This document shows, piece after piece, positions 1-41,574 of a DNA stretch of 64,000 bases. The notes below the pieces were generated by a model. That model saw nothing but the letters and a program-made list of their open reading frames with translations, was not told the origin of the DNA and searched no databases. The position numbers were made by a program, and so were the translations under genes. How positions within the stretch are numbered: the stretch's first letter is position 1; each line of letters begins with the position of its first letter. The DNA is from Aselliscus stoliczkanus (lineage: Eukaryota > Chordata > Mammalia > Chiroptera > Hipposideridae), in NCBI GenBank assembly GCA_033961575.1, contig CM066737.1, positions 99,228,709 to 99,292,708 of the forward strand, given 5' to 3'.

Positions 1-29486
<29,486 letters not shown>

Positions 29487-29865
29487 CAAATACAACATCT
29501 CTTTAATGAAAGGTACCGTCTTTTGATGATAGTCTAAATCCATAACTCTCCAACGGGGTTGTGAAGATAAACATCACTCAGCCTCCTGGATGGTCAGTTT
29601 TCACTGAAAAATGCAAACATGAACATGAATATAGGGTATATACTACAGCACACACAAGAATTCAGGTGGATTTAAAGTGAATCCTTCCTATGGGAGCCTG
29701 CAGTGCAACACCCGCCAAACCCGCCCCTGCTGTTGGGGTGTGTGGATGGGATGTGTGTGTGTTGAGAAGCACTTGCTAAAAGTTTGACCAACCATCTGTC
29801 TCGAGTAGCACCTTACGTAGAGGCAAAGAGAAGACACTCTAATAACGGTACAAGGTGGTGGTGTT

Positions 29866-29871
29866 AATAAA
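29866..29871 (+). terminator. MAP7D2: Candidate proximal polyadenylation signal
   Basis: AATAAA within gttaataaaattaatt, 380 bases after the stop codon. A downstream GT-rich element is not obvious, so use is uncertain. Confidence 0.4.
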
Positions 29872-32587
29872 ATTAATTTCTCCCCTAGTTTTACTCAGTG
29901 ACACCCCACATTCTATCCGGACGTATTCACATACATTGACGAGTGTTGGGCCAAGCGATTTCCTGTTCTGTTGATCCATTCTGGAATCTTTTAAAGCAAA
30001 CATCTGTTCTTGGAACATACTTGAGGGATTGTGGGGGTGGGGGAGAACTGAAGCTTGTGCCCTAGATCTTTTGTACCCCTTCTTTGGCCTTTTTTCGTGC
30101 CTGAGACCGTCTAGAAGCTCTTCTTATTTGAGTAAGTTTTATCTATGGGTTCTAAACGCCGCATTGGAGTGCAATTACTTATATACGCCTCACGTTGGAT
30201 TTCCTTCAGTTTGGGGCTTATTTGTTTTTCAGTGATGAAAACATAGTTTGTATTTATCATCAAATTTTTGTGTAACTTCATGCCAACTTTCCTCCCACTT
30301 TAAACCCTTTTAAAGACATTTTTAGAAATTCTCAGCATTCTCAGTTACTTTATTTTTTATGATGTTCCACTCCTATAACAAAACTTCAATGCCTGCTAGG
30401 ATGTAGTCCAGTCTATTTCTCAAATGAGGAAGCAGGTTGGGGAGCCCACACGGCCCAGGTCAGTGTGTGGCATATATGTACTTATTTCCAGCTGACTTCA
30501 GCTATTGGCTGCAGACAGCGTGTTTCACAGTTCGCTTCTCTTGGCTCTGGAGAAAGCAGCTGTGGTCCTTCCACACCTGAGAGCGAATGCATGGCAGGGA
30601 ATTTTTAGGATAAACCGTATCCTTGGTCTGGAAGAGCAGCTGCCTTCTTGGACACTTCAAAATCAAAAACCACCTGAAACAGTCTAGTTCCCTGACAATT
30701 AAATGGTGTAGTATTTAGTATAAATAGTGTCTTTTGTTGTTAGCATACCTTGAACCCTTCTGTTCACTGACCTCACTATTCAGTAAGGACCAGGAAATAC
30801 ACAAAACTTAGGCTTCTCAATCTATTTTCTACGTCTCTAACTAAAAGAAGTGCAAAATCCCTGTTCAAAAAGAAAAAAAAAATCTCGGCTAAATAATTGT
30901 ATTCATACCGCTTGTATATCTCCATTCCGTCATGTGGTCTAGTTCTCAAATTCTTCTCAACTAGAGGTCTACCACCCCCTAAGGGGCCCATTTGGAAATG
31001 TATGGAGGGGTTTTGTTGTCACAACAGCTGGGAGCAGCCCTGGCATTTGGAAAACAACTTGGCACTTGAAACACCCTGCAGACTTTAGGACAGTCCCACA
31101 CAAAGAAAAGTTGGCCCACCTAAAAGAATAGGCCTGCACAGAATGCTGCAGCACTCCTGTTGAGAGAGATAAGGAAATTACAATTACCAAGAAGGTAGAA
31201 AAGTCCCATAGTGTGTGAGTATTGTGGAGAGAGACAATAGGTACTACAAATTGCAAAATGCTCCATCTCTTCATTCGTCTCACCAGGGTTTGTTTGTGAA
31301 TTAACACAGGTGGTGTTTGGAGAATCCGTGAAGTTGCAGGTGGTCAGATCTGCTGCCAGCCCTCGGAGGAACCTCCTGCTGTCCCAACCGCTGGATTCCA
31401 AAGTGTTAGATCCAAACGTAAATGTATTCCTAGTTAGTATATCAAACACTGGCCAGCCTTGGTAGAGACCTTGCGCCGCTCGCCTTTTCGGGCTTTAGTA
31501 AAGTTTCATGTTACAGTTCTATTTATGAGCTTCTGCTGCTGATAAAGCTCTTCCTGTTACTACTTACTCTATTATCATAGTGATCCTCCCAAACACAGCC
31601 TTTCCTACTTGGAAATTCATCTTGTGACCATTCTTATTCCCAAAGTTGGAGCACATGAACATTTAGATGTGGTTTCCTGTAAATATTCTAGACATTTGCC
31701 CAGACTCTCCTTAAACACATACTGAACTTGGGCTGTATCTTCTCATCTGTGTTTAAAAGAAGACATTCTGGAGGGTTCCCCCCTTGGGGTTTCTTTGTTG
31801 GGCAGTTACTATTAAGAAGCTGTTTTTCATTATTAAGCTTAGTCACCTGCAAAATGTGTTGCCCCACTGCTCCTTGGGGGGCTAACAGAATAAACCTGGT
31901 TGAGTAAGGAAGCCATTAAACAGCGTGAAGTGATGTCTGTTTTCTTATGCATATTCTTATAGACACGGGCAGCTGAATCTAGCAAAAAACTTCTCATGTG
32001 GCACCTTAAAATCTCCAAGCTGTAGTCACTGCAAACCATCGAGTGGCTTTGGGACTGAATGAATTGTGTGTCTCATGCACAGGTGGTTGGTTTTAATGTT
32101 GTTGCTATTGTTTTCCTCTTGTATCTTGGGGATTTGTTCGTTTGTTTGCTCCTGTATTTGCTCAACTCTAGTAAAGCCAGGCATAAATGAAAATCTTATG
32201 CTCTGAAACAAGGAGACCCTGAACTGGACCAAGTATGGCATTTTAACAGACTTTAACATAAAATCATCTGAACGGGGGGACAAATGACGCTAGAATGTAT
32301 ACTCCATGCGTTTTATGCCATATAATAAGGTGTTTGTTTTTTAAATTTTTCTTACTTTGTGGTGAAATGTGACTTTCAGATTAAAATGACCTTTTCTTTT
32401 TGGAACTTTTTTTTGACTCATACAGTAGAGGGTTCAGAAAGAACCATAATTCAGACTGAGGTTGCAACCAGGAAGTATAATGACGTCTCAGCAGTAATCA
32501 TTTTGTTTATGTGCTTTTAAAACCAGCTACAGTTTAAGACTGTAATAGTTATGCAAATTGTGTATGTTTGTGTATGTGTATATACTA

Positions 32588-32593
32588 AATAAA
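32588..32593 (+). terminator. MAP7D2: Candidate distal polyadenylation signal
   Basis: AATAAA in actaaataaaatatatg, preceded by TGT-rich sequence (gtgtatgtttgtgtatgtgt), a UGUA-type upstream element, and followed by tgatcgtgatgatttgggg. Confidence 0.6.
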
Positions 32594-32610
32594 ATATATG
32601 CCTACACTAA

Positions 32611-34113
32611 TGCAGTGCCACTGATCGTGATGATTTGGGGAAAATCTCTTTTATGACAAGCACACAAAATGATAGCATAGTCTGACTTTCAAAAAAATGC
32701 CTCGCCTTCTTTCTTTCAGCTTTATTTTGCGAAAGGTCTGTTTTGTTGTGATCTGTTGTACCTCACAACACCACTGTAAACTGTAGTGATGCCTCATTTG
32801 CATGATGTGTACATTGTGTGTCACGTGAAATACATTTTCACTAAAGAGTCTGATGGCGTGCTAGTGTTTTGTTTGTTTCTGTAGGCTCAATGAAGAAATG
32901 CGCTGAAACCAAACCAGATTTTCTAAAACCTATGTGGGGAAAAAACCAAAAATCCTGTGTGGGTGTTCTTTCCCTGTCAAACTCATTAAAATTCCTCTGT
33001 TGTCAGTTCCAAGTGAAGCTGACTGTGGAAATAAGTTTAAGTGATGAGCTGCTCTAGGACATGATGAACTAAGTACAGTGAAGTTGCAGTGCTTTCAGAC
33101 CACTGATGGGAGGGATTTCTAGCTAGTTAAGATGCAGTTAACCTTAGTGTAATCTACGAAAACATTCCACATAGCAATCTGGCATTTAAACAAAATTATA
33201 ATGGGAATGGTGACCCTTCTTTTCCAGTAAGCTGAAACCCAGACCAGCTTTTTTGTATCTAACTCACAGCTTGCCTACAGCCGGGGAAACAGTACCAGCC
33301 AGGATTGGAAGACAGGGAGCAGGGCTGGAATGGGGATGTTGGAACCCTCCTGGTAATTTTTTTTTTTTTTTTTAGTTTCAGGTGTACAAAACAATGTAAT
33401 AGTTAGACATTTACAGCCCTCACAAAGTGATAACCCCCTCCCCCAATCTACTCCCCCTCTGACATTGTATATAGCTGGTACAATTCCATTGACTCTGTTC
33501 CCTATGCTCTACTCCATATCCTGTGACTATATATATATATATATATATATATTAAATTATAGGTGACATACAATATTATTCAGCTTCTTCTGAGCTGCTG
33601 TTTCCAAAGCTGGGGACCCAGTCATTGCAGGCCTCCCCAGCTCTGCTGACAAAGCCCCTAGTTAGGGTACAGGAGCGGACATCGGAACTTTCCATATTCT
33701 GGCCTTTGACAGAGCCTTTACTAGTGGCTTCTGTTATCATGAGCTCTTGCCAGAGGGTCACAGTGGAGGCCAGTCACTCCTAAGAGCAATTTCTATTTTG
33801 CAGACACTAAATTTGTCTTAGTATGTGCACAGATCTCCTATTAGCAAATGCTTTTGTAAACTAAATTTAGAAAGCAAATGTAAAGAACTAATTTGTTTCT
33901 AGAGGTATACCCATTACATTGGGTCACAACACACGGTGACCTCTGTCCCCACTCTTCAGCGTCATTCAGGAAGCTTAACTAGGTAAGAAAATGGAGCAAG
34001 AACTCTTAGAAACATTAGAAAAGAGAAGCCTGTACAGATAATCTTTTGGGGTGGAACCCAGGAGAAACAACTGAAAAACTCTTACAAAAGTAGTTAGGAG
34101 CCAACTACTAATT
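32611..34113. other. Intergenic, mostly featureless
   Basis: Apart from the LINE-1 piece at 33358-33580 I see no gene or named repeat. The 32640-33050 part is unique-looking and could be a further 3' UTR extension. Confidence 0.5.
33358..33580 (-). mobile_element. LINE-1 3' end fragment with (AT)n
   Basis: The poly-T run, then tagtttcaggtgtacaaaac and ctccatatcctgtgactat, matches the LINE-1 at 20271 over its 3' end. An (AT)14 microsatellite at 33524-33551 interrupts it. Confidence 0.8.
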
Positions 34114-34129
34114 AAGAAAAACCAATAGT

Positions 34130-34236
34130 GGGCCGGCCGAGTGGCACGGTGGTTAAACGCTGGCTTGGGAAGCCAGCAGCCCCGGTTTGGGTCCCACATA
34201 TGAGGACCAGTTACACTACCCTCAAAAAGAAAAGAA
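34130..34236 (+). mobile_element. tRNA-derived SINE (short form)
   Basis: Plus-strand copy with tail aaaaagaaaagaaaag. Perfect duplications aagaaaaaccaatagt lie at 34114-34129 and 34237-34252. Confidence 0.95.
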
Positions 34237-34252
34237 AAGAAAAACCAATAGT

Positions 34253-35156
34253 TTTCTTACCCATTAACAATAAACAGGAAGTAGATCCCAACAAAACCCA
34301 TGTAATTCCTAGAAATAACAAGCTATGTCTAAAACTTGACTGTGGATATTAGAATCAATGTCAATGGAAAGACAAGCCATGTCCCCAAATGGGAACACCT
34401 GTGTTTGTGAGGAAGGCTAATAGTAGGTGGCCCTCACATTTGTGCAGTATTTGTAAACTAAATGAGGTTCCAATCAATGGGATTTCTTTTTTGCAACTTG
34501 AAAATATAACTGTACAGTTCATGTAAGAAAAGGACCACAAAGCAATATATGATAAAACTTCTATAACGGAAACAGTGCATAGAAATAGAGATCCGTGACA
34601 TGCCCAAGAGTCGTAAGATTTTAATGTATGATGGTGGGGTTGGAACATTTGTTTTCGTAGAGAGCACATGGTTTAGCATCCCCTGAGGGCCTGAGTTTAA
34701 TATCTTTGATGGGGTGGGGATGTAAGGGCCCAGAAGCCAGTGAGGAAATGGTAAAGGCAGGAGTGGGGTCCAAAGCGTGGGTACAAATTAAGGTTCAAGG
34801 TTTTAAGTGAGGGAAAAATTTAGACACAAGGCTTGGTGTCAGCCTCTAAAGATATTGAATTGCTGCCCCCTTCCCCAGGATGTGCTGTGATTTCAGGAGG
34901 TGAGAAGCAGTGGCCTCCATTCACCGGGCTTTAAGCTTCTCCTGCAGGAGTGGACCTGAACAGTCGGCTTATCCTGCATTCCTGCTGTACGTGAGATGAT
35001 CCGTAGACTTCTCCAGGCTATGAGGTAGGTAGAAGATGTTACACCCCCAAGGACACATAGCTGGAAGCTGGCAGAACTGGAGTTGACTCCATGTCCCCAC
35101 CTTGGTAATGCCAGGGGAGCTGACAGGCTTTTCTGCCCCTGAGAGCAGCAGAAGTG
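34253..35156. other. Intergenic, no feature seen
   Basis: Unique-looking sequence with no gene, repeat or regulatory structure that I can support. Confidence 0.5.
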
Positions 35157-35958
35157 TGTGGGGAGCCAGCCCCCGCGAGGGCCAGGGGTTCCCTCGGGTG
35201 GCACGGCGTCAGCGAGGAGAAAGAAGGAGGGAGACACCGGAAAGAGGTTCACAGGAGCGTCACACACACCTTTTTATTAAAGCTTGGCCCCTTTTATAGG
35301 GGCTTCTGACCATTACCTCAATTGCAAGTTATGTTTCACATGATCAGGAAGTTTTTCTCTTAGAGCTTTTGCCTTTTATTTTATTTTATTTTATTTTATT
35401 TATTTTATTTTTATTTTTTTTATTTTATTTTATTTATTTATTTTATTTTATTTTTTTATTTTATTTTATTTTTTATTTTATTTTTTTATTTAATTTAATT
35501 TAATTTTATTTATTTATTTATTTATTTTATTTTATTTTATTTTTGAGGGCAGTGTGACTGGCCCTCATATGTGGGACTGAACCGGGGCCTCTGGCTTCCC
35601 AAGCCAGCTCTTAACCACCGCGCCACTCGGCCGGCCCAGGTTTTGCCTTTTTGTAATTGTATCTTTCCAGGGTACACCAGTTACCATGACTATCTTACAG
35701 GGCGTATACTTGAACTTAGTACTAAAAGGAGTCCCAAACTTTTCCTATCCTACGAAGAACTGCATATTATTGCAATAGAGGGGAACATCTGTTTCTCAGT
35801 CAAAGCTTCAGTTTTTGTTGCTACAGCAATGTACAAAGCAAAGAGTTCAAACAAAGTCTTAATTAAAATACCTCATGGTCAGTAAGCTGTCTCTTATCAG
35901 AACTCTCATGGCCGAGAGACTTTGGTCTCCCAATCTCCAAGGAAACCTTTCACAGCTG
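35157..35958 (-). mobile_element. ERV LTR, truncated, with SINE inside
   Basis: On the plus strand it starts tgtggggagccagccccc and matches the solo LTR at 60654 up to ggaaacctttcacagctg (35941-35958; 61163-61180 there), where similarity stops and gag-derived sequence begins. The minus-strand layout shows ctataaaaggggcc (TATA box) and ttaataaa (polyA) before the U5. About 430 bases of the U3 start are missing. Inside is a minus-strand SINE (35378-35637). Confidence 0.85.
35378..35637 (-). mobile_element. tRNA-derived SINE (short form) whose A-tail became a (TTTTA)n array
   Basis: The SINE body is 35543-35637. Its tail side is 35378-35542, about 165 bases of TTTTA/TTTA repeats on the plus strand. 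Similar flanks gcttttgcctttt (35365-35377) and ggttttgcctttt (35639-35651) are the target duplication, which places the whole array inside the insertion. Confidence 0.88.
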
Positions 35959-37470
35959 AGAACACGGGCAGTCTACTCTCCAGTGCCAGGGGTCTGCAAC
36001 TGTGCCTTGGCATAGTTGACAGGGGCCCAGGGGCGGCTTGGTACACTCCTTTGCCCAATGTCCAGTCTTCTTAACATTTAAAGCAGGAACCCTTTTCCTT
36101 AGACCCTCGAGTTGGGCCTCTAGACATTTCTTGGGTAACAAGGGCTTTGCCAATCGTGACTGCCATAATCCTGGCTTGTCGTTTTTCTTTACTCTGTTCT
36201 CTTTTTCTCTCCTCGAGATCCCGATTGTTGTAGACCATGAAGGCCGTGTCTAATAGCTGACTTCGATTAGCCTGTGGCCCCATCTGTAGCTTCTGAAGCT
36301 TACGCCTAATGTCAGGGGCTGATTGGCTAATGAAATATTGTCCTAAAAGGACTTGTCCCTCTCTGGAAATGGGGTCTAGGTAGGTATATTTTCTCAGAGT
36401 CTCTTCTAGTCGGCTATAAAAGTTAGCTGGGTTCTCAACCTTTTCTTGGGTTATTTCTCTAAGCTTATCATAATTTACAGGCTTTTGAATTCCTTTTTTC
36501 ATGCCCCCAATGAGGGCTTCAAGGAACCTGGCACGTCTGGTCATCCCTTCTGCGGTATTATAGTTCCAGTTAGGATCAGCGAAAGGTACTGTGTCAGGCT
36601 CCAGGGCATTGCCTTGTGGGTTTCTGGCAAATGCCTCATCTGCCTCTCTGCGGGCTGCTTCTAGGATACGATTCCTTTCAATAGCAGTACAGCAGGTGGC
36701 TAAGATAAACTGAAGGTCCCTCCATGAGAGATCATAGGCCAAAGTTAAAGTTTGAAACCCATCTGCAAAGTTATCAGGGTTTTCAGAATATTTCCCTAGT
36801 TTCTCCTTACATTGTTGGATGTCTGTTATTGAGAAGGGGACTTGAACCCTTACTGTACCCTCCGCTCCAGACACTTCCCTAAGGGGAAAGAGAGCAGAGG
36901 TAGATGGTGGGATTGTAGGGTAAAGTGTCCCACTCCTGGTGTGAGGAGGGCTTAGGATAGCCTTAGGGGCCTCAGGGGGAGCACTAGGAGAAGATGATGA
37001 ATATGGTGGAGGATGTGATTCCTCCTGAGGGATTAAAGGAGCCTGTGGTCCTTGAGGGATAGGGGGAGACATGAGTAGGGGGTCATCAATAAGGTCTAAG
37101 TTTTGTTTCTGATTTCGATAGAGGGCCATAAAGGCCTGAACATATGGGACTTCTGACCATTTCCCTTTGTCTTTGCATAATGGATCCAGCTGTAAGATAG
37201 TACCATAGTTAGAGCTTCCATTAATTGGCCAGCTTTTTTGGTCCCCTAGTTTGTATTGGGCCCAAGCCTCGTTGCAAAAAAAACCCAAAACAAAACAAAA
37301 CAAAAAAAAACAACGAGGCGTTCCTTCTTTAAATTATCGGGATCAAATTTGTCCCAGTGGTTAAGGATGTAACCGAGTGGCGAGTCCGACGGGATTGAAG
37401 CTGATGGCTCATTCCTCATGCTGTGAAAGAAGGGAGAGTAAAGAGTCCGCAGTGCTAAGGACAAAACTCC
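35959..37470 (-). pseudogene. gag: Endogenous gammaretrovirus-like gag, disrupted
   Basis: An open frame of 410 codons runs 37303 to 36071 on the minus strand. Visible parts: end of matrix, a PPPY late-domain motif (residues 98-101), a proline-rich p12-like region, a capsid with QQCKEKLGKYSENPDNF and an MHR-like VENPANFYSRLEETLRKYT (about 289-307), then a basic tail. Breaks: the matrix start lies in another frame upstream (about 37420), separated by a T-rich insertion at 37275-37310. A stop ends the frame at the second Cys of the zinc knuckle (CFKC), and the rest of the knuckle (GHWAKEC) continues one frame over toward 35960. No pro, pol or env follows. This is an old, non-functional copy. 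Confidence 0.88.
37275..37310. repeat. A-rich insertion in gag flanked by 8-bp inverted arms
   Basis: On the plus strand cctcgttg (37267-37274) and caacgagg (37311-37318) face each other across 36 A/C-rich bases. The insert changes the matrix reading frame. Confidence 0.75.
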
Positions 37471-38563
37471 CCTGGGAGGCGTCCCTCCATGACAGGTAGT
37501 TAGTCCTGGGGATCCTCCGGAGCGTCCTCCTGAGACAGATCCTGACTCAGATGCCAGACGTCTCTGTCCCTTGGGTGGGTACTGGTACCACTTTTGACTT
37601 AGGCGCGGGACTCTTCCTTAGACTATGTATCCCTGGGTGGAGTGTTCGGCTCTTTGTATCCTGCCAATTAAGGCTTAACTATGAGTGGCCAAAAGAGGGA
37701 GGCTTGAAACAAAGGGAATGGGGAAGGCTCAAAAATTTTTCAGGTCCCACGCCAAAATTTGTAGGTGAGCAAAGAAAACCTATAATGACCCTAAATAGGA
37801 AGAGGTTTGTGGAGATCCTCTGAGTTGAGGAGACTATGGGGTTAGGCAAAAGGGAAAATGCGTGGGCGCTGCTCGCAGAGGTTTGGCCGAAAAGGGGATG
37901 TAGCAGCCCAGCGCTCCGGAGCCACATTTTTATGGCCCCGCATCTCAGCTGCTGTCGCAGTGCCGAGCTGGGTGGGGGGAAGAGTGCGCCCATGGTTTAT
38001 TGTCTTGGCCCCTGAATTAGGGGAGTGCTGTTGTTGAGGGGATGGTCTCATCCCCTGCTCCCTCCCCCATGGGAAGCAGGGAGTGGCTGGACCCCACTAT
38101 GAGCTACCCTCCCCACCAGCCTTCCCAGCCATCCTGGAGCCAGTCACGGCAGCCTGTGGAAATGCACCCCATGGTTACACCCCGCCTCCATCCCTGGAGA
38201 GGAGGCAGGCAAGATACCTGGACAGAGGAGGGAGGCCAGCGAGGGTGCCCAGAAAAATACAGTGAGGTGATGAGAAAAGAAAGAAACAGAAATGTAAAAT
38301 CCAGTCTCCAGCGAGACATGATGCCGAAAAAACACAGACCTGACTGGTGCTTGGATTTCTCTTGCGCCCGGCAAGCCCTAAAGGACTTGTTCCAAGACCG
38401 GGTTATCCTACCACGGGAGGCTTCAAGCGGCGGACACCCTAGCGGCCAACTAACTGTCCAACCCGTGCCCCAAAGGACGGCAAATGAAAGAGGTCACAGG
38501 AGAAGGAGCAAGAGGTTTTGGGGTCCCCTTATTGTGCTTATCTCCTGGCAGCCTCGCCAAATA
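37471..38563 (-). other. Proviral leader or second LTR region upstream of gag
   Basis: GC-rich sequence between gag and the LTR at 38564. At 37760 the minus strand reads ctcacctaca then ttttggcgtgggacctg, which also resembles an LTR end followed by a primer-binding site. A TATA-like ccataaaaatg occurs at about 37930. It may therefore contain a second, nested LTR. The tRNA primer is not identified. Confidence 0.4.
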
Positions 38564-39300
38564 TGTTGGAGAGTGGGCCCTTCTCGGCGCAAAGTCCACA
38601 GTCCTTAGCAACTCGAGCAAAGAATTGAACAAGATACCAGAGTAAAACAGTAGAATAAGTCGTTTATTAGAAGAGATAGTATATTTAGAAGTAAAAGTAG
38701 ACCTGAGCACTAGAGGATGGTTTAAGGGCCCATTACTAGAAGTTACATTCCAAAGAGTGTGGAGTGGGCCACGCGCAAAGGCGAGATTCAAAGGGAAGAA
38801 GTGGTAAAAAGAAGCAGGGAAGACACAGCAGCAGCAGTAGCAGCTGCAACAGCAGTAGCAGCCCAGACTTCCCTCCCAGGACTTGGGGTTTTTATCCTTT
38901 TTCTCCAGGATGGGCTGTTCTGTCTGGGCATAGGACCACTTGATTGGCACCTGTGATTAACAAGAGGTACTGCGTAGGTGTGAGTGACTGGTCTGGTCTA
39001 GTTGGATATTTTGCGCCCACTTGCTCTTCCCGCAGGGGTAGGTAGTTACAATACAACGGGGAGTTTTGGGTGGAGAGGGGATGTCCCCCAGGCGGTCACA
39101 CTCTGTGGGACGTGCAGGAATGCAGAGACCCAATGCCTGCCTCTAACTGCCTGCCTAGTTTTTCCTTGAGAGACGTGATCCCCATAAAATCTCTATGGGC
39201 AGCTGAGGGACAGGAGGTCTCTTCTTCTGTATCTGCTTCCTGCTGGGCAGGGGCGTAGAGCTGTCCCTGCCTATTGGGGTTCACGGAACTCTCACCCTAG
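38564..39300 (-). mobile_element. Probable LTR of the gag-bearing provirus
   Basis: The minus strand has AATAAA (38663-38668), an R-U5-like stretch, and an end ctctccaaca followed by tttggcgaggctgccagg, a plausible primer-binding site. The distal (U3) boundary near 39300 is a guess. A (GCA)-rich stretch agcagcagtagcagctgcaa lies at about 38828. Confidence 0.45.
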
Positions 39301-41570
39301 CTGGTCTCAGATGAGAGGAAGGGATCTCAAGCTCCACCTGAAAGACCGCATTGGCTTCTTTGTTTGTTGGGGTATCCCCTGCATCCTCAAGGCTCCTGAA
39401 TGAGGACAAAAATGTAAATCTGTTAGTTCTTATGAAACTTGTGGTTATTCAGTCCATCACTCAGGTGGTCAGTTGTCTGGACACAGACTGGGTTTGACAT
39501 GTAGCTTCTTGGCCTGGGGGTTGTTAGGAAGTCTCAGGCTTTCAACTAGTTATGGGAAGCAGGGGTAGGAGACTTACATTGTATCAGATTCAGGAACTAA
39601 TTTACAAAGCAATTAAAAAGTAAGGGGGATCTTCCATGTCCAAGATTCACAAACTGGTTAGAAAAGCAATCAAAGCCCAAGAGCTAAGAAACTAAAGAAC
39701 TAGGGAGGAGACTTAACATTTTTATAGAAAAGGAAACATTCAAGTTTTTCAGTGGTGGGGGTTGGTGCTGCTCTGTTGGCCGGTAACATACTGGCCCCTG
39801 TGTTTCTGGGATAGATGGCCCATGTTAACCACGAGGGAGGGAGTGCTTCAATGCTGCCTCTTTTCTTCCTTGCCCCTAAGGTCCAGGTCAGGGTCCAAGA
39901 CAGTGGGCATTGAATGCCCTATGGAGAGAAACCACTCCTACAGCCTGGGGCCTGGCACCTTGCAAAAGGCACAGGTTGCTGCTCGGCTCAGATGTTGCAC
40001 CTGGAGAGATCACTCCCACCCCTCCTTTCAGCTTTGCAGTAAACAAGTGAGAGGCTTCGGGGAGGCGGTTAGGAAATGCCAACGTTGAATTCTTCCATTT
40101 GGCACTGAGGGCTGGTTGGCGTTAGTGGAAACATCGAAAGTGGCCTGTGTAATGCACTTCCGAGAAAGTGTGAAGACAGGCTTGTCCCATCTCACCTTTT
40201 CTCAGACAATGCAAAATGCAAGGAATAGAGTCCCAAGGAATTGAACCTTTGTGTAAAGTCACTTCTTTTTTTGGATTAGAGCCAACAGCTCTCTGGTGGT
40301 GGTACCTATCTTTTAATTACATTTTCCTGGTAGTGGGCTCATCATAGAAACAACCAGAAAGTTTTCAACAGAGAATTGATAGCCAGGAAGGGGCTAGGTC
40401 ATCCACAGCAGACCTGCCTCCAGAGAGCTTGTTGGATTGAATGCAGTCCGCAGGGTACAACGCAAAGGCTGTTTTAGAACAAACGGAGTCTTACTGTACC
40501 CCTAAGAGGAAACAGGAAATCCTATTTGCTCAGTGGACCTGGATTTCTAAAGGGTTTTCAAGGGCCCCTATTGTGCGGTGACAGACCCCATCACTGGTTC
40601 AAGGTATTTAGTGTTCACCAATAGTAGGAAATGATCCAAAACATGGAAATAAGCGCAAAAGAGAACTGTGCCCTTTCAAAGCCCTGCTGGAGTGTGGTCT
40701 CATCTCAGTGAGGCAGCTCCAGGGGCTGTTGAGTCTAGGGAGGATGTGACATCCTGTGACTGACCATGTGCTATGGACTAGGAGCCAGCCTCTGGAGTCA
40801 CTCACCTGGAGGCAGAAAGTTGCACATGACTTGTCCTGTACAAAAGCTAACTCCGAAAGTTGTGTCTGTTAGGCCCTGTAGGGCACTAAACAGTTTTGTG
40901 TGTAACTTTGCAATCTTATTCCAGCATTCTCTTCCCTACTAACTGTGTGTAGACCTACGTCAGCATGTGTGTAACAGTCAGCTCCCATGTCCTCCTCCGA
41001 TCCAGCTTTGTCATCCTGCTCCTTAATGAGTTAAACACAGTTTTGATATATGCTCACTGTATATTTTACATCACAATTATGCTTTTAACCTTTGGGACGT
41101 TATACTTTGGCAATGAGGAAGCTTTAAGTCCTCAGCAGGCTTTGGGAAATTTTAAACAGCTGCTCTGATGGCATTGAAGGTTCATGTGAAATGCTGGCAT
41201 AGTGGATGTCAGGGCTCACCGACCCGATGGGCCTCCCCTCTGGGGCTGAAGTATTTGTCCTTCCAGATGCCAGAGGTACAGTTGCTGAGTCTTGTTGGTG
41301 GAGTTCCTCCCTGAGAACTGCCCTTCCCTGAAGGAGGCTGCCTCACCAAGGTTAACCACCCCCTCCCATGGTCAGCCTGTATCCCACAACTGGATTGTTC
41401 CATGTACACCAGCTTGTTCACCTGACAACTTCGTTGAGACTGCATTGCAGCTCGAGTTCTCCCTCCGGCTGCCTTCACTCCCCTGAGCACTTCCCATGCA
41501 CTTCCTACATGCGAATTGGCCTGAGCCTGTTCCTGGAGAACCTGACCTCAGCCCGCTAGAAATCATGCTA
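39301..41570. other. Intergenic, no feature supported
   Basis: No gene is seen. Part of it may be proviral flank or old LTR, but I find no matching ends or duplications. Confidence 0.45.
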
Positions 41571-41574
41571 AAGG

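Larger units (their letters stand above)
29487..32610 (+). other. MAP7D2: MAP7D2 3' untranslated region (probable extent)
   Basis: It follows the stop codon and contains almost no recognisable transposon over 3.1 kb, unlike the flanks, which supports a transcribed constrained UTR. AATAAA occurs at 29866-29871 (short form) and 32588-32593 (long form). The exact cleavage site is not determined. Confidence 0.6.

Noticed and set aside
38042..38608. Plus-strand open frame of 188 codons
   Set aside because: It lies antisense to a proviral leader/LTR and shows no recognisable protein features.
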